Of a DNA stretch of 35,865 nt, positions 14,042-19,381 are shown piece after piece. The DNA is from Spirochaetaceae bacterium (lineage in GTDB: Bacteria; Spirochaetota; Spirochaetia; B11-G9): NCBI GenBank assembly GCA_030638735.1, contig DAOWEB010000035.1, forward strand, positions 1 to 35,865, written 5' to 3'. A program made the translations under genes and the position numbers. Every line of letters starts with the position of its first letter. Within the stretch, counting starts at the first letter, position 1. The notes below the pieces were generated by a model that did not search any database, was not told where the DNA came from, and saw only the letters and a program-made list of their open reading frames with translations.

Positions 14042-14215
14042 ATGAATCTTATCTATGATATCCGACTTGATACAGTTCTTTGTCCATGTTGTAATGGACC
14101 GGCACACTGGACTAAAAAAGGCTTACAATGTGAATGGGATAAATGCAAATATTTTTATACTATATTTCCAGTAAAAAAAAGCGTTAATATATTTCAATTG
14201 GAATTAGATTTTTAA
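14042..14215 (+). CDS. Small zinc-ribbon protein with C-terminal QLELDF (57 aa)
   Basis: Starts one base after the preceding stop, with no separate ribosome site, so it is probably translated by coupling. C14/C17/C18 and C30/C35 (CPCC, CEWDKC) suggest a zinc ribbon, followed by KYFYTIFPVKKSVNIF. The last six residues QLELDF fit the hexapeptide beta-clamp-binding pattern QLxLx(L/F), as in DinB-type polymerases. It is the final gene of the early rightward operon and stops three bases before the convergent tRNA gene. No terminator was seen between them. Confidence 0.68.
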   Translation: MNLIYDIRLDTVLCPCCNGPAHWTKKGLQCEWDKCKYFYTIFPVKKSVNIFQLELDF

Positions 14216-14217
14216 TA

Positions 14218-14290
14218 TTGCGGGAACGGGACTCGAACCCGTGACATCATGGTTATGAGCCATGTGTTCTGCCAACTGAACTACCCCACA
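14218..14290 (-). tRNA. tRNA-Met (CAU anticodon)
   Basis: A full cloverleaf can be drawn: acceptor TGTGGGG with TCCCGCA (two G-T), D-stem GTTC/GAAC, anticodon stem CATGG/CCATG with loop CTCATAA, T-arm ACGGG-TTCGAGT-CCCGT, discriminator A. It has 73 bases and no encoded CCA. The paired T1-A72 end and the lack of the GGG/CCC anticodon stem argue for an elongator rather than an initiator. If C34 were lysidine-modified it would read AUA instead; the sequence alone cannot decide. Confidence 0.93.
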
Positions 14291-14295
14291 AAAGT

Positions 14296-14324
14296 AATAT
14301 ACCATAAAAAACCCGGCTGATCAA
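14296..14324 (-). promoter_or_regulatory. Predicted tRNA promoter overlapping the upstream terminator
   Basis: Leftward -35 TTGATC (14324-14319) lies in the loop side of the terminator hairpin; 17-base spacer; -10 TATATT (14301-14296). The start would fall at about 14290, the first base of the tRNA. parS sits just upstream of the -35. Confidence 0.55.
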
Positions 14325-14333
14325 ACCGGGTTT
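14309..14333 (-). terminator. Rho-independent terminator after the secreted-protein gene
   Basis: AAACCCGG (14309-14316) pairs with CCGGGTTT (14326-14333); read leftward the stem is followed by a run of six T. It ends transcription of the gene at 14357-14722. Its right arm shares four bases with the parS palindrome. Confidence 0.8.
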
Positions 14334-14344
14334 CACGTGAAACA
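14329..14344. promoter_or_regulatory. parS-like centromere site
   Basis: GGTTTCACGTGAAACA matches the chromosomal parS consensus TGTTTCACGTGAAACA at 15 of 16 positions; only the first base differs. The inner 14 bases (14330-14343) are a perfect palindrome. No parA or parB gene is visible in the genome, so ParB would have to come from the host. Only one copy was found by eye. Confidence 0.72.
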
Positions 14345-14356
14345 AATTTCTTATTA

Positions 14357-14722
14357 CTAAATAATTAAAGTTAACTGTTGATAGTGACTTGCAAAATGCA
14401 AGTATCCTCCCCTCAGTTCGCTGATTATTGTTAATTGTGCAAAATACTTTATATTGTAAGATTTTACTATAGTTTCCATCTCAAGGCCGATGTCTGCCGA
14501 TGCACTAACCGCTTTATTATCAATAACTACCTGTTCACTAAGGTCAACCGAAAGAACGGCTACACCTCCAAAATCCGGCGCCGAAACAGCCTGAATTTCT
14601 ACCATAGTCAAATTAGGAATATTTTCTAGTGAGATAAAAAACCCTTCCAGGCTTTCTGCTGTTACCATTGTCGAAAATGACAAAGCCAATACCAACAGCG
14701 TAATTAATACATATTTCTTCAT
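14357..14722 (-). CDS. Small secreted protein in a moron-like cassette (121 aa)
   Basis: ATG 14722-14720 with AGGAGG eight bases upstream; the open frame extends further up but has no better site. Residues 1-22 (MKKYVLITLLVLALSFSTMV, then TA) form a clear Sec signal peptide with cleavage expected after TA. The mature part is ~99 residues, beta-rich, with alternating hydrophobic strands (GGVAVLSVDLSEQVVIDN, then ASADIGLEMETIVKSYNIKY) and no cysteine, so it is not a lipoprotein. It is bracketed by its own terminator and a probable promoter, separate from the neighbouring operon. This is the usual build of a lysogenic-conversion or superinfection-exclusion gene. Periplasmic or secreted location is inferred; function unknown. 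Confidence 0.7.
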   Translation of the reverse strand: MKKYVLITLLVLALSFSTMVTAESLEGFFISLENIPNLTMVEIQAVSAPDFGGVAVLSVDLSEQVVIDNKAVSASADIGLEMETIVKSYNIKYFAQLTIISELRGGYLHFASHYQQLTLII

Positions 14723-14754
14723 GTCTGAATCCTCCTGTAAAATATCAATAAATA

Positions 14755-14782
14755 AGTATAGCATAAAAAACCCCTTATTAAA
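14755..14782 (-). promoter_or_regulatory. Possible promoter of the secreted-protein gene
   Basis: Leftward -35 TTTAAT (14782-14777), inside the loop of the upstream terminator; 16-base spacer; -10 TATACT (14760-14755). The -35 is weak. The layout copies that of the tRNA promoter at 14296-14324. Confidence 0.4.
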
Positions 14783-14787
14783 AGGGG
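14765..14787 (-). terminator. Terminator of the leftward accessory operon
   Basis: CCCCTT (14771-14776) and AAGGGG (14782-14787) form the stem; read leftward it is followed by six T. It lies just beyond the stop of the 57-aa membrane protein and closes the operon that starts near 18254. Confidence 0.8.
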
Positions 14788-14799
14788 CTGTAATTTTAA

Positions 14800-14973
14800 T
14801 TATCCTTTCCTCCATTCAAACCAAGCTGACACCATCCAGATTACAGTTACAGGCCAGATTAAAGCACCAAGACAAACCATTGCCAGATATCCATAAGTAT
14901 TATCCTTAAATTCTTCCCGGAAACATACAGCCAGGTAAATAGAGACAATTACCATTGGTATTGTGTAGATCAT
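14800..14973 (-). CDS. Small two-helix membrane protein (57 aa)
   Basis: ATG 14973-14971 overlaps the upstream stop (ATGA), with GGAG eight bases before it. Two hydrophobic segments are visible: IYTIPMVIVSIYLAVCF (2-18) and YLAMVCLGALIWPVTVIWMV (29-48), joined by a charged loop EEFKDN and ending WFEWRKG. Last gene of the leftward accessory operon, directly before its terminator. It could be a holin-like or exclusion protein, but the main lysis cassette is elsewhere (18723-20240). Confidence 0.65.
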   Translation of the reverse strand: MIYTIPMVIVSIYLAVCFREEFKDNTYGYLAMVCLGALIWPVTVIWMVSAWFEWRKG

Positions 14974-15227
14974 TTGTTACTCCTTAAATTATCCACCATC
15001 ATTAGATTAAGATTAATTAGGTCGAAATTCTCTGTTTCGATATTTTCATTTTCATAAATAGCCAAATCAAGTTCTGCATTTTCCACAGCGATCATTTTTT
15101 GAAGTCCCTCAAGACATTCACTTGACCAATGAACTTTACCTATATTCTTAGGACTATCCATCTTATCAATAGAATCATCCAGGATTTTATGAAATCGCTT
15201 TCTTTCTGCTTCAGTTATTCTGCTCAT
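14970..15227 (-). CDS. Hypothetical acidic protein (85 aa)
   Basis: Coupled to both neighbours by four-base overlaps. Largely helical and acidic (SRITEAERKRFHKILDDSID; AVENAELDLAIYENENIETE). No cysteines, membrane segments or known motif. Part of the leftward string of small accessory genes. Function unknown. Confidence 0.6.
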   Translation of the reverse strand: MSRITEAERKRFHKILDDSIDKMDSPKNIGKVHWSSECLEGLQKMIAVENAELDLAIYENENIETENFDLINLNLMMVDNLRSNK

Positions 15228-15496
15228 AGATTATCCTTTATTTCTTCCCAGGGTTTATTGTAGGCTTTTTCTATTATTTCAATTCTATGTATATGCTTTG
15301 CAACTATATCATCCATTAAAGTTACATTGATAGATTCTAATATTTTAGCCTGTTCGGAAATTACTTCGTATAAAGCCTCAACAGCCTCTTTGTACTTCTC
15401 TTCTAGTTCTCTTACTAGTTCAGGATCATATATTTTAAATCCTACTGCATGGACTCCATCAGTTGTTATTATTTGTTTTATAGGTTTTATATTCAT
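15224..15496 (-). CDS. Hypothetical helical protein (90 aa)
   Basis: ATG 15496-15494 has GGAGGG eight bases upstream. Short beta start (NIKPIKQIITTDGVHAVGFK), then a long heptad-like helix (PELVRELEEKYKEAVEALYE and on). Overlaps the next gene by four bases. No family recognised. Confidence 0.62.
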   Translation of the reverse strand: MNIKPIKQIITTDGVHAVGFKIYDPELVRELEEKYKEAVEALYEVISEQAKILESINVTLMDDIVAKHIHRIEIIEKAYNKPWEEIKDNL

Positions 15497-15516
15497 TTAA
15501 CCCTCCAGTAAAACGT

Positions 15517-15633
15517 CTAGAACAAAAACTGTATAGTTAATGTTTCCATGTTCGGGATAATATCATTCCATTTTTGGTAATATATTCCTAAACCAAAACA
15601 TAACCATGAAAAGCTTATACTAGGTATATTCAT
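15517..15633 (-). CDS. Possible 38-aa small protein
   Basis: Fills the gap between two operon genes: ATG 15633-15631 with GAGGGGAG nine bases upstream, stop TAG at 15519-15517. The N-terminal half (NIPSISFSWLCFGLGIYY) is hydrophobic and could span the membrane once. The support is the ribosome site and the otherwise tight packing of this operon; it could be a chance frame. Confidence 0.4.
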   Translation of the reverse strand: MNIPSISFSWLCFGLGIYYQKWNDIIPNMETLTIQFLF

Positions 15634-15652
15634 TCTTTACTCCCCTCTTTTG

Positions 15653-16018
15653 TTATGCCTTTGACTCGTGAATGTTGCCAACAATTTCAATAGCATGATT
15701 TATTGTGTGGCATTTTAGATAATCCCTGAACCCGTTATGGCTTTCAATGTCAAAACAACCATCATTAAAACAAACAATACATAACATTGTACCACCGTAA
15801 ACATCAGTCATTATGACTTTATCACCCTCATAAATCTCTTTACCGTTCTTGTCTTTCAGTCCGGTAAAAAACTCTACAATATGGCTATCTTTATTAAGAG
15901 GGACATAATAGCCATTACTCATCTGATGTACTAAAACACCATCTTGAGCCACAAAACAAAGATCCTTTTCCCATTCGTTATTATCATTACACCAAACTCG
16001 AAACTTATTACTTTTCAT
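15653..16018 (-). CDS. YopX-family protein (121 aa)
   Basis: The family hallmarks are clear: KFRVWCNDNNEWEKD at the start, FFTGLKDKNGKEIYEGDKV in the middle (about 50-69) and IEIVGNIHES at the end. YopX proteins are common, small early proteins of phages and prophages, with an SH3-like beta-barrel part and unknown biochemical role. ATG 16018-16016 has GGGAGAG upstream. Part of the leftward accessory operon. Confidence 0.85.
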   Translation of the reverse strand: MKSNKFRVWCNDNNEWEKDLCFVAQDGVLVHQMSNGYYVPLNKDSHIVEFFTGLKDKNGKEIYEGDKVIMTDVYGGTMLCIVCFNDGCFDIESHNGFRDYLKCHTINHAIEIVGNIHESKA

Positions 16019-16041
16019 ATTACTCTCCCTTATTCCGTTCT

Positions 16042-16197
16042 TTAATCATTGCATCGGCATATCTGTATTTTGCCTGTTCCTTCGCAAATAGAACAATCTA
16101 TATATTCACCATATCTAAATATTTGACCAAGATGTATCTGTTTCTCGATATCATCTTTATATTCATCACGACATTGACAATCTATCTCTCTAGGCAT
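16042..16197 (-). CDS. Small Cys-rich zinc-type protein (51 aa)
   Basis: ATG 16197-16195 overlaps the end of the preceding gene by eight bases and has AAGGTGAG upstream. Cysteines C7, C9, C35, C38, C47 and C49 occur in the order CQC, CSIC, CRC; CEGTGKIQICRC resembles half of a DnaJ-type zinc finger (CxGxG...CxC). Function unknown; one of several tiny zinc proteins in this genome. Confidence 0.6.
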   Translation of the reverse strand: MPREIDCQCRDEYKDDIEKQIHLGQIFRYGEYIDCSICEGTGKIQICRCND

Positions 16198-16468
16198 CTA
16201 TTCTCACCTTTAATAATTTTGTAAAAGAGTTATTAAAATCAATAATTGCTTTATAAATAGTATCACCAAAGCCACAAATACCATCTTGTAAATTATCACC
16301 ATACAATACACAGTATTTATTTCCATCTATCGATACTTTAGGTTTAAGCATACTAAATAAAGTATACTCTTCTTTTAAAACTTCAACACCTATTCGTACT
16401 TGATGCTCTAACACTTCATGATGTTGCCTTTGACTTGATTCTACCTGCATAAAATCTTCTTTAGTCAT
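16190..16468 (-). CDS. Conserved phage hypothetical protein (92 aa)
   Basis: N-terminal helix (KEDFMQVESSQRQHHEVLEH), then a compact alpha/beta part, KPKVSIDGNKYCVLYGDNLQ followed by DGICGFGDTIYKAIIDFN. The GDNLQDGI(C/A)GFGDTxYxA signature recurs in small early proteins of other phages as I remember them, with unassigned function. It starts one base before the preceding stop; the ribosome site AAGGAGAG lies in the upstream gene's end. Confidence 0.65.
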   Translation of the reverse strand: MTKEDFMQVESSQRQHHEVLEHQVRIGVEVLKEEYTLFSMLKPKVSIDGNKYCVLYGDNLQDGICGFGDTIYKAIIDFNNSFTKLLKVRIDA

Positions 16469-16777
16469 TTATTCACTCTCCTTAATAATATCTAATAACG
16501 CCCAAACGTCAACATCTCCTAATACATCTATGGCAATCCCTTTTTTATTAACCTTTAGATTATTGCATATATTTTGTATAACCTGTTTTAACATTTTTAT
16601 TTCTTCTTTTTGTTCAGTATACTCAGATTCTTCTGCAATCATTTCCAATACAACATTATAAACCTCAATCATTGCATTATTTAATTTATCTACATCATCT
16701 ATATCAAAATTATGTAGATTTAGCTCTGGTGCATCTTCTAAAATTTTCTCAAGGTTTTTTAATCTTTGTATTTTCAT
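16469..16777 (-). CDS. Hypothetical coiled-coil protein (102 aa)
   Basis: Start ATG 16777-16775 directly follows the upstream stop, with GGAGGAA as ribosome site. Predominantly helical, with heptad-like runs (KIQRLKNLEKILEDAPEL; EESEYTEQKEEIKMLKQVIQ). Acidic, no cysteine pairs. Function unknown. Confidence 0.6.
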   Translation of the reverse strand: MKIQRLKNLEKILEDAPELNLHNFDIDDVDKLNNAMIEVYNVVLEMIAEESEYTEQKEEIKMLKQVIQNICNNLKVNKKGIAIDVLGDVDVWALLDIIKESE

Positions 16778-17137
16778 CTATTCCTCCAATGCTTCTAATA
16801 ATTCATGCCACCTTCTACCCCTACTATCTGCTGATTCTATGACTTTGATATTGTGTTCTATATCAATCAAAAACTTGTTGAATCTTGGATCTGTAAATTG
16901 TTCTCCATATTTTATTATGCTTAAAGTGCTTTCTATTAAAGCTACTAACATTTTAGGGGAGGCTTTGATTAGATTTGCATTTTTTGCTTTTACATCTTCA
17001 ATACAATATTTTCCATTATTATCTAATATCTGTTGCCGTGTTTCTTTTCGCTCTGGAAGAGGTTGATATATACATCCTGTATTCCAAGGCCCCGGTGTAA
17101 TTTCAAAAACTTCATATACTCTTTCAGGTGTTATCAT
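16778..17137 (-). CDS. Ead/Ea22-like phage protein (119 aa)
   Basis: The start at 17137 (MITPERVYEVFEI) is preferred because AAGGAA lies eight bases upstream; an in-frame extension to 17191 would overlap the previous gene by 68 bases. ITPGPWNTG near the N-terminus and NANLIKASPKMLVALIEST later are the two conserved marks of a widespread phage early family (TPGPW ... NAxLIAAAPxLLxAL), often annotated Ead/Ea22-like. Function unknown. Overlaps the preceding gene by 14 bases. Confidence 0.7.
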   Translation of the reverse strand: MITPERVYEVFEITPGPWNTGCIYQPLPERKETRQQILDNNGKYCIEDVKAKNANLIKASPKMLVALIESTLSIIKYGEQFTDPRFNKFLIDIEHNIKVIESADSRGRRWHELLEALEE

Positions 17138-17756
17138 TTGAGTTTTCCTTATTATCTGGAGATTTCCCATATTGCTCAAAATAGGCTTCATTAAATTCTT
17201 CTTTGGGTTTCAGATTATTGCATCCTGTACATTCATAAGGAAAATCATCTAAACAACTGCAACCGATACAGCTATTTCCATCTTTTACAAATGTTCCCAT
17301 CTGTTCACTCTCCTTTAAGGCTTCTGTTACCATATTATATATTGTATTAAGCGTAGGAGTATGCAGGATACATTTCTGTTTTACCTCTTCCAAAGCATCC
17401 CTTAACTTTTTGTTTTTATCTTTATGTTCTTTATCTCTACCCATCCATTCTTCAATTACTACTATATCTAATCTACATTTTTCTTCTAACTTCTTTATTT
17501 CTACCTGATCGGTTACATGTATTTCTTGATACATCTTTGCACTTGTTAAAGAGTCTTTAACTTGTTCAGTGTAATCATCTATATCATTTTTAAGTAGTCT
17601 TATTTCTTTATCAAGGAATCTGTAATCTTCAACAGCCATTAAATAACCAAGTTTCAATTCCATTGTATGAGGTTCAATATATTCGCCATGAGACATAGAT
17701 AAATCATAACCCATATTCCTTGCTCTATTTTCAAACTCTTCTCTTATTTTATCCAT
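17124..17756 (-). CDS. Hypothetical coiled-coil protein with Cys-rich segment (210 aa)
   Basis: ATG 17756-17754 overlaps the upstream stop by one base (TGATG); a GTG one codon earlier is also possible. Residues ~45-125 are charged and helical (DKEIRLLKNDIDDYTEQVKD; KKLEEKCRLDIVVIEE). Near the C-terminus, NSCIGCSCLDDFPYECTGCN carries five cysteines that may bind metal. Conserved-looking but unrecognised; largest gene of the leftward accessory operon. Confidence 0.6.
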   Translation of the reverse strand: MDKIREEFENRARNMGYDLSMSHGEYIEPHTMELKLGYLMAVEDYRFLDKEIRLLKNDIDDYTEQVKDSLTSAKMYQEIHVTDQVEIKKLEEKCRLDIVVIEEWMGRDKEHKDKNKKLRDALEEVKQKCILHTPTLNTIYNMVTEALKESEQMGTFVKDGNSCIGCSCLDDFPYECTGCNNLKPKEEFNEAYFEQYGKSPDNKENSNDNT

Positions 17757-18049
17757 CACTTAACCACTCCAATTATCTTTAATGCTGCCATCCTACTCAC
17801 TTTTATAATCCCCTTCAGCTCACTTATTACAGAATTTTTTTCTTTTAATTCTTCCTCTAATTGTGATATTTTATTCTTCTGGTATTCCAGGGTTTTAACT
17901 ATCTCCCTATCAGCATATCTGTAAATTCTCGGCTTCCAGTATGCTCTGTCAATTAATATCCCAATAACTATACAAAATGATGAAATAACAACACCACTTA
18001 AATATGGCCATAGAGTATGTAGTATTATTGATATTTCATATTCAAGCAT
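17756..18049 (-). CDS. Membrane-anchored coiled-coil protein (97 aa)
   Basis: One strong N-terminal membrane segment (LWPYLSGVVISSFCIVIGIL, about 13-32), then a basic stretch (KPRIYRYADREI) and a coiled coil (KNKISQLEEELKEKNSVISE). It overlaps the HTH gene by eight bases and the next gene by one, so it is translated in tandem with the regulator. Possibly an early membrane-modifying or exclusion protein; it is not in the lysis cassette. Confidence 0.6.
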   Translation of the reverse strand: MLEYEISIILHTLWPYLSGVVISSFCIVIGILIDRAYWKPRIYRYADREIVKTLEYQKNKISQLEEELKEKNSVISELKGIIKVSRMAALKIIGVVK

Positions 18050-18254
18050 CTTTCCTCTTCCTTCCCGGTTTCTTACGGTTATAATTTACAATTGCCTTCA
18101 GGTCTGTTTCTGTAAATACCCGGATAGATCCTACTTTGCCACGTGCAGACCTCCAAGGAATACCATTCCCATCCTCTTCCATCTTTTTAAGCCTGTAAAG
18201 AACTCCCTGTTTAGTCAATCCGGTTGCCCTGCTCACATCTTCAGTTGTTATCAT
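18042..18254 (-). CDS. Winged-HTH/MerR-like DNA-binding regulator (70 aa)
   Basis: First gene of the leftward accessory operon. ITTEDVSRATGLTKQGVLYR is a helix-turn-helix of the excisionase/MerR type (about 2-21). The wing GKVGSIRVFTETDLKAIVNY and a very basic tail KKPGRKRKDA follow, typical of small phage regulators. ATG 18254-18252 has AAGGAG upstream. It lies back to back with the shared-operator promoter at 18326, and its own promoter carries a TTACT-TGG-AGTAA dyad. It is therefore one candidate for the regulator of these operators. Confidence 0.72.
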   Translation of the reverse strand: MITTEDVSRATGLTKQGVLYRLKKMEEDGNGIPWRSARGKVGSIRVFTETDLKAIVNYNRKKPGRKRKDA

Positions 18255-18272
18255 ATGTTTCTCCTTGCAAAT

Positions 18273-18301
18273 AGCTTACTCCAAGTAAAATGATATGTCA
18301 A
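18273..18301 (-). promoter_or_regulatory. Predicted promoter of the leftward accessory operon
   Basis: Leftward -35 TTGACA (18301-18296), 17-base spacer, weak -10 TAAGCT (18278-18273). The perfect dyad TTACT-TGG-AGTAA lies across the spacer and -10 and could be an operator. AGTAAAAT occurs twice nearby (about 18285 and 18303). Confidence 0.45.
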
Positions 18302-18325
18302 GAGTAAAATATATACAAAATTGTG

Positions 18326-18362
18326 TTGACATATGTCTATTACTATTATACAGTAATAGACA
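18326..18362 (+). promoter_or_regulatory. Promoter with shared operator, copy B (perfect dyad)
   Basis: -35 TTGACA (18326-18331), 17-base spacer, -10 TACAGT (18349-18354). TGTCTATTACT (18334-18344) and AGTAATAGACA (18352-18362) are perfect inverted repeats covering the -10, as for a repressor operator. This is the most symmetric of the four copies. Confidence 0.7.
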
Positions 18363-18376
18363 AGGAGACTAATAAA

Positions 18377-18544
18377 ATGAAAGAAAATAAACCAGAATTA
18401 GATTTATCAGTAAGTAAATGTCATGTTTGCGGTGCTCCTATGTGGAAGGATATTCCTAAAAGAATCGAACGATGTACACACTATGCTTGTAGTGTAAAGA
18501 ATATTGACTTTTCTATCAGGGTGAAAGAGGATCTTAAGAAATGA
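18377..18544 (+). CDS. Small zinc-ribbon protein (55 aa)
   Basis: Follows the operator promoter; AAGGAG precedes ATG 18377 at a long 11-base spacing. CHVCGAPMW and CTHYACSV supply four cysteines (C15/C18 and C33/C38) of a zinc ribbon, flanked by charged ends. Overlaps the next gene by ATGA. Function unknown; expression is presumably tied to the regulator of the shared operators. Confidence 0.65.
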   Translation: MKENKPELDLSVSKCHVCGAPMWKDIPKRIERCTHYACSVKNIDFSIRVKEDLKK

Positions 18545-18708
18545 GTCAATACATAGATGATGAATGCAAAAGCTGTGATGAATATAATAGTACTTATGGT
18601 TGTATGTGGCATGATTGCCAGATATATATTGAAAATAAATTAGGCCGGGCAGAAATGGCTGCTGATGATGAACTGGAGAGAAGAAAGGATGAAAGATTAG
18701 GACTGTAA
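18541..18708 (+). CDS. Small Cys-rich acidic protein (55 aa)
   Basis: Coupled by ATGA to the preceding zinc-ribbon gene. C9 and C12 (DECKSCDE) with C21 and C26 (GCMWHDC) could bind one zinc. The second half is an acidic/basic helix (GRAEMAADDELERRKDERLG). Second and last gene of this short rightward unit, which meets the lysis cassette head-on. No family recognised. Confidence 0.6.
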   Translation: MSQYIDDECKSCDEYNSTYGCMWHDCQIYIENKLGRAEMAADDELERRKDERLGL

Positions 18709-18713
18709 GAATA

Positions 18714-18734
18714 AGCCTGGAGTCAATCCAGGCT
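18714..18734. terminator. Hairpin between convergent units (possible bidirectional terminator)
   Basis: AGCCTGGA (18714-18721) and TCCAGGCT (18727-18734) form an eight-base stem with loop GTCAA. T-tracts are poor on both sides, so it may slow rather than stop polymerase. The stop codon of the 138-aa lysis-cassette gene lies in its loop. Confidence 0.5.
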
Positions 18735-19139
18735 GTTAATCCCTATATATGTTAATTCCCCAAGTACGACCGATGACAACCCTATTATTACATATTTCAT
18801 GATTTTAATCTGTAATTGTTGCCGATTCGATAAACTCTGCAAAGTCTGTATTGATAAGCCCATATTCTGCAAGGTCTGATTCTGTTTTTTCGCTTCCTGC
18901 TGTGAGGTTGTCAATGATTCGTTCAAGTTCGATATTGTCCGTTTCGAGTTCCTGATTGTATCCTTTGCTTTTAATAAGTTCGCTTTGGATAACCTCATTT
19001 GTTCTAGTAAGCTCTGTTCGTTGCTTTTGTAACGATTCAATAATAGAGTCAAGCTGACCTTTTCCTGAGAAGATAAACCAAATAAGGCCGATGATAATGA
19101 GAGAAAGAATAATAATAGCAATAGTTTTTTTATATTCAA
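18723..19139 (-). CDS. Spanin-like protein: signal peptide, coiled coil, C-terminal membrane segment (138 aa)
   Basis: Starts at TTG 19139-19137 behind GAGGTG. N-terminal signal sequence (NIKKLLLLLFFLSLSSALFG), a long Gln/Asn-rich coiled coil (about 35-105) and a C-terminal membrane helix (IMKYVIIGLSSVVLGELTYI). There is no cysteine, hence no lipobox, so it is not a classical Rz1 lipoprotein. The build suits a spanin-like protein bridging the envelope at lysis. Most of the gene is read in a second frame by the 113-aa gene at 18805-19146. Both frames look protein-like; this one has the better ribosome site and runs 82 bases further. Confidence 0.55.
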   Translation of the reverse strand: MNIKKLLLLLFFLSLSSALFGLSSQEKVSLTLLLNRYKSNEQSLLEQMRLSKANLLKAKDTIRNSKRTISNLNESLTTSQQEAKKQNQTLQNMGLSIQTLQSLSNRQQLQIKIMKYVIIGLSSVVLGELTYIGINSLD

Positions 19140-19146
19140 TTGTCAC
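18805..19146 (-). CDS. Rz-like (i-spanin-like) protein overlapping another frame (113 aa)
   Basis: Starts at GTG 19146-19144, overlapping the holin stop (GTGA). Signal-anchor helix (TIAIIILSLIIIGLIWFIFS, about 8-27), then a coiled coil (QLDSIIESLQKQRTELTRTN; NQELETDNIELERIIDNLTA) and an acidic end. This is the plan of an inner-membrane Rz spanin, at the expected place after the holin. Almost the whole gene is embedded, in another frame, in the 138-aa gene, as Rz1 is in Rz. Either one frame is a shadow or both are used; codon content does not clearly reject either by eye. Confidence 0.5.
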   Translation of the reverse strand: MTIEYKKTIAIIILSLIIIGLIWFIFSGKGQLDSIIESLQKQRTELTRTNEVIQSELIKSKGYNQELETDNIELERIIDNLTAGSEKTESDLAEYGLINTDFAEFIESATITD

Positions 19147-19379
19147 CTCTTTAAATCCTTAATAAAGACAAGAGCTTTTTCTCCAAAGACAGTTATAAGA
19201 ACTATAAATATCCAAGTATAACCTACTGCTGGCTCTGGGATCATCTCACCCCTGATAAGATAAATAGTCCCAGCTAGCACAATACCTTTCATACCTAACA
19301 ATTTATTAACTGCATTTATTACCCTGGCAGGTAAATATTTGACGGCCTCAACAAATGTCATATCTTTATAATCTGTCAT
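19143..19379 (-). CDS. Putative holin (78 aa)
   Basis: Two hydrophobic segments (GIVLAGTIYLIRG about 32-44; VGYTWIFIVLITVFGEKAL about 52-70) and a basic tail KDLKR, with size and position as in small phage holins: directly after the lysin gene and before the spanin-like genes. ATG 19379-19377 has GGAG upstream. It would make the inner-membrane lesion that times lysis. The first segment is weak, so a one-helix pinholin-like or accessory role is possible. Confidence 0.6.
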   Translation of the reverse strand: MTDYKDMTFVEAVKYLPARVINAVNKLLGMKGIVLAGTIYLIRGEMIPEPAVGYTWIFIVLITVFGEKALVFIKDLKR

Positions 19380-19381
19380 TC

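Noticed and set aside
14218-14290. tRNA gene as an attB/attP-type integration site
   Set aside because: The tRNA is complete with its own promoter, no integrase gene is present, and no second copy of its 3' part was noticed. It is better read as a phage-borne tRNA.
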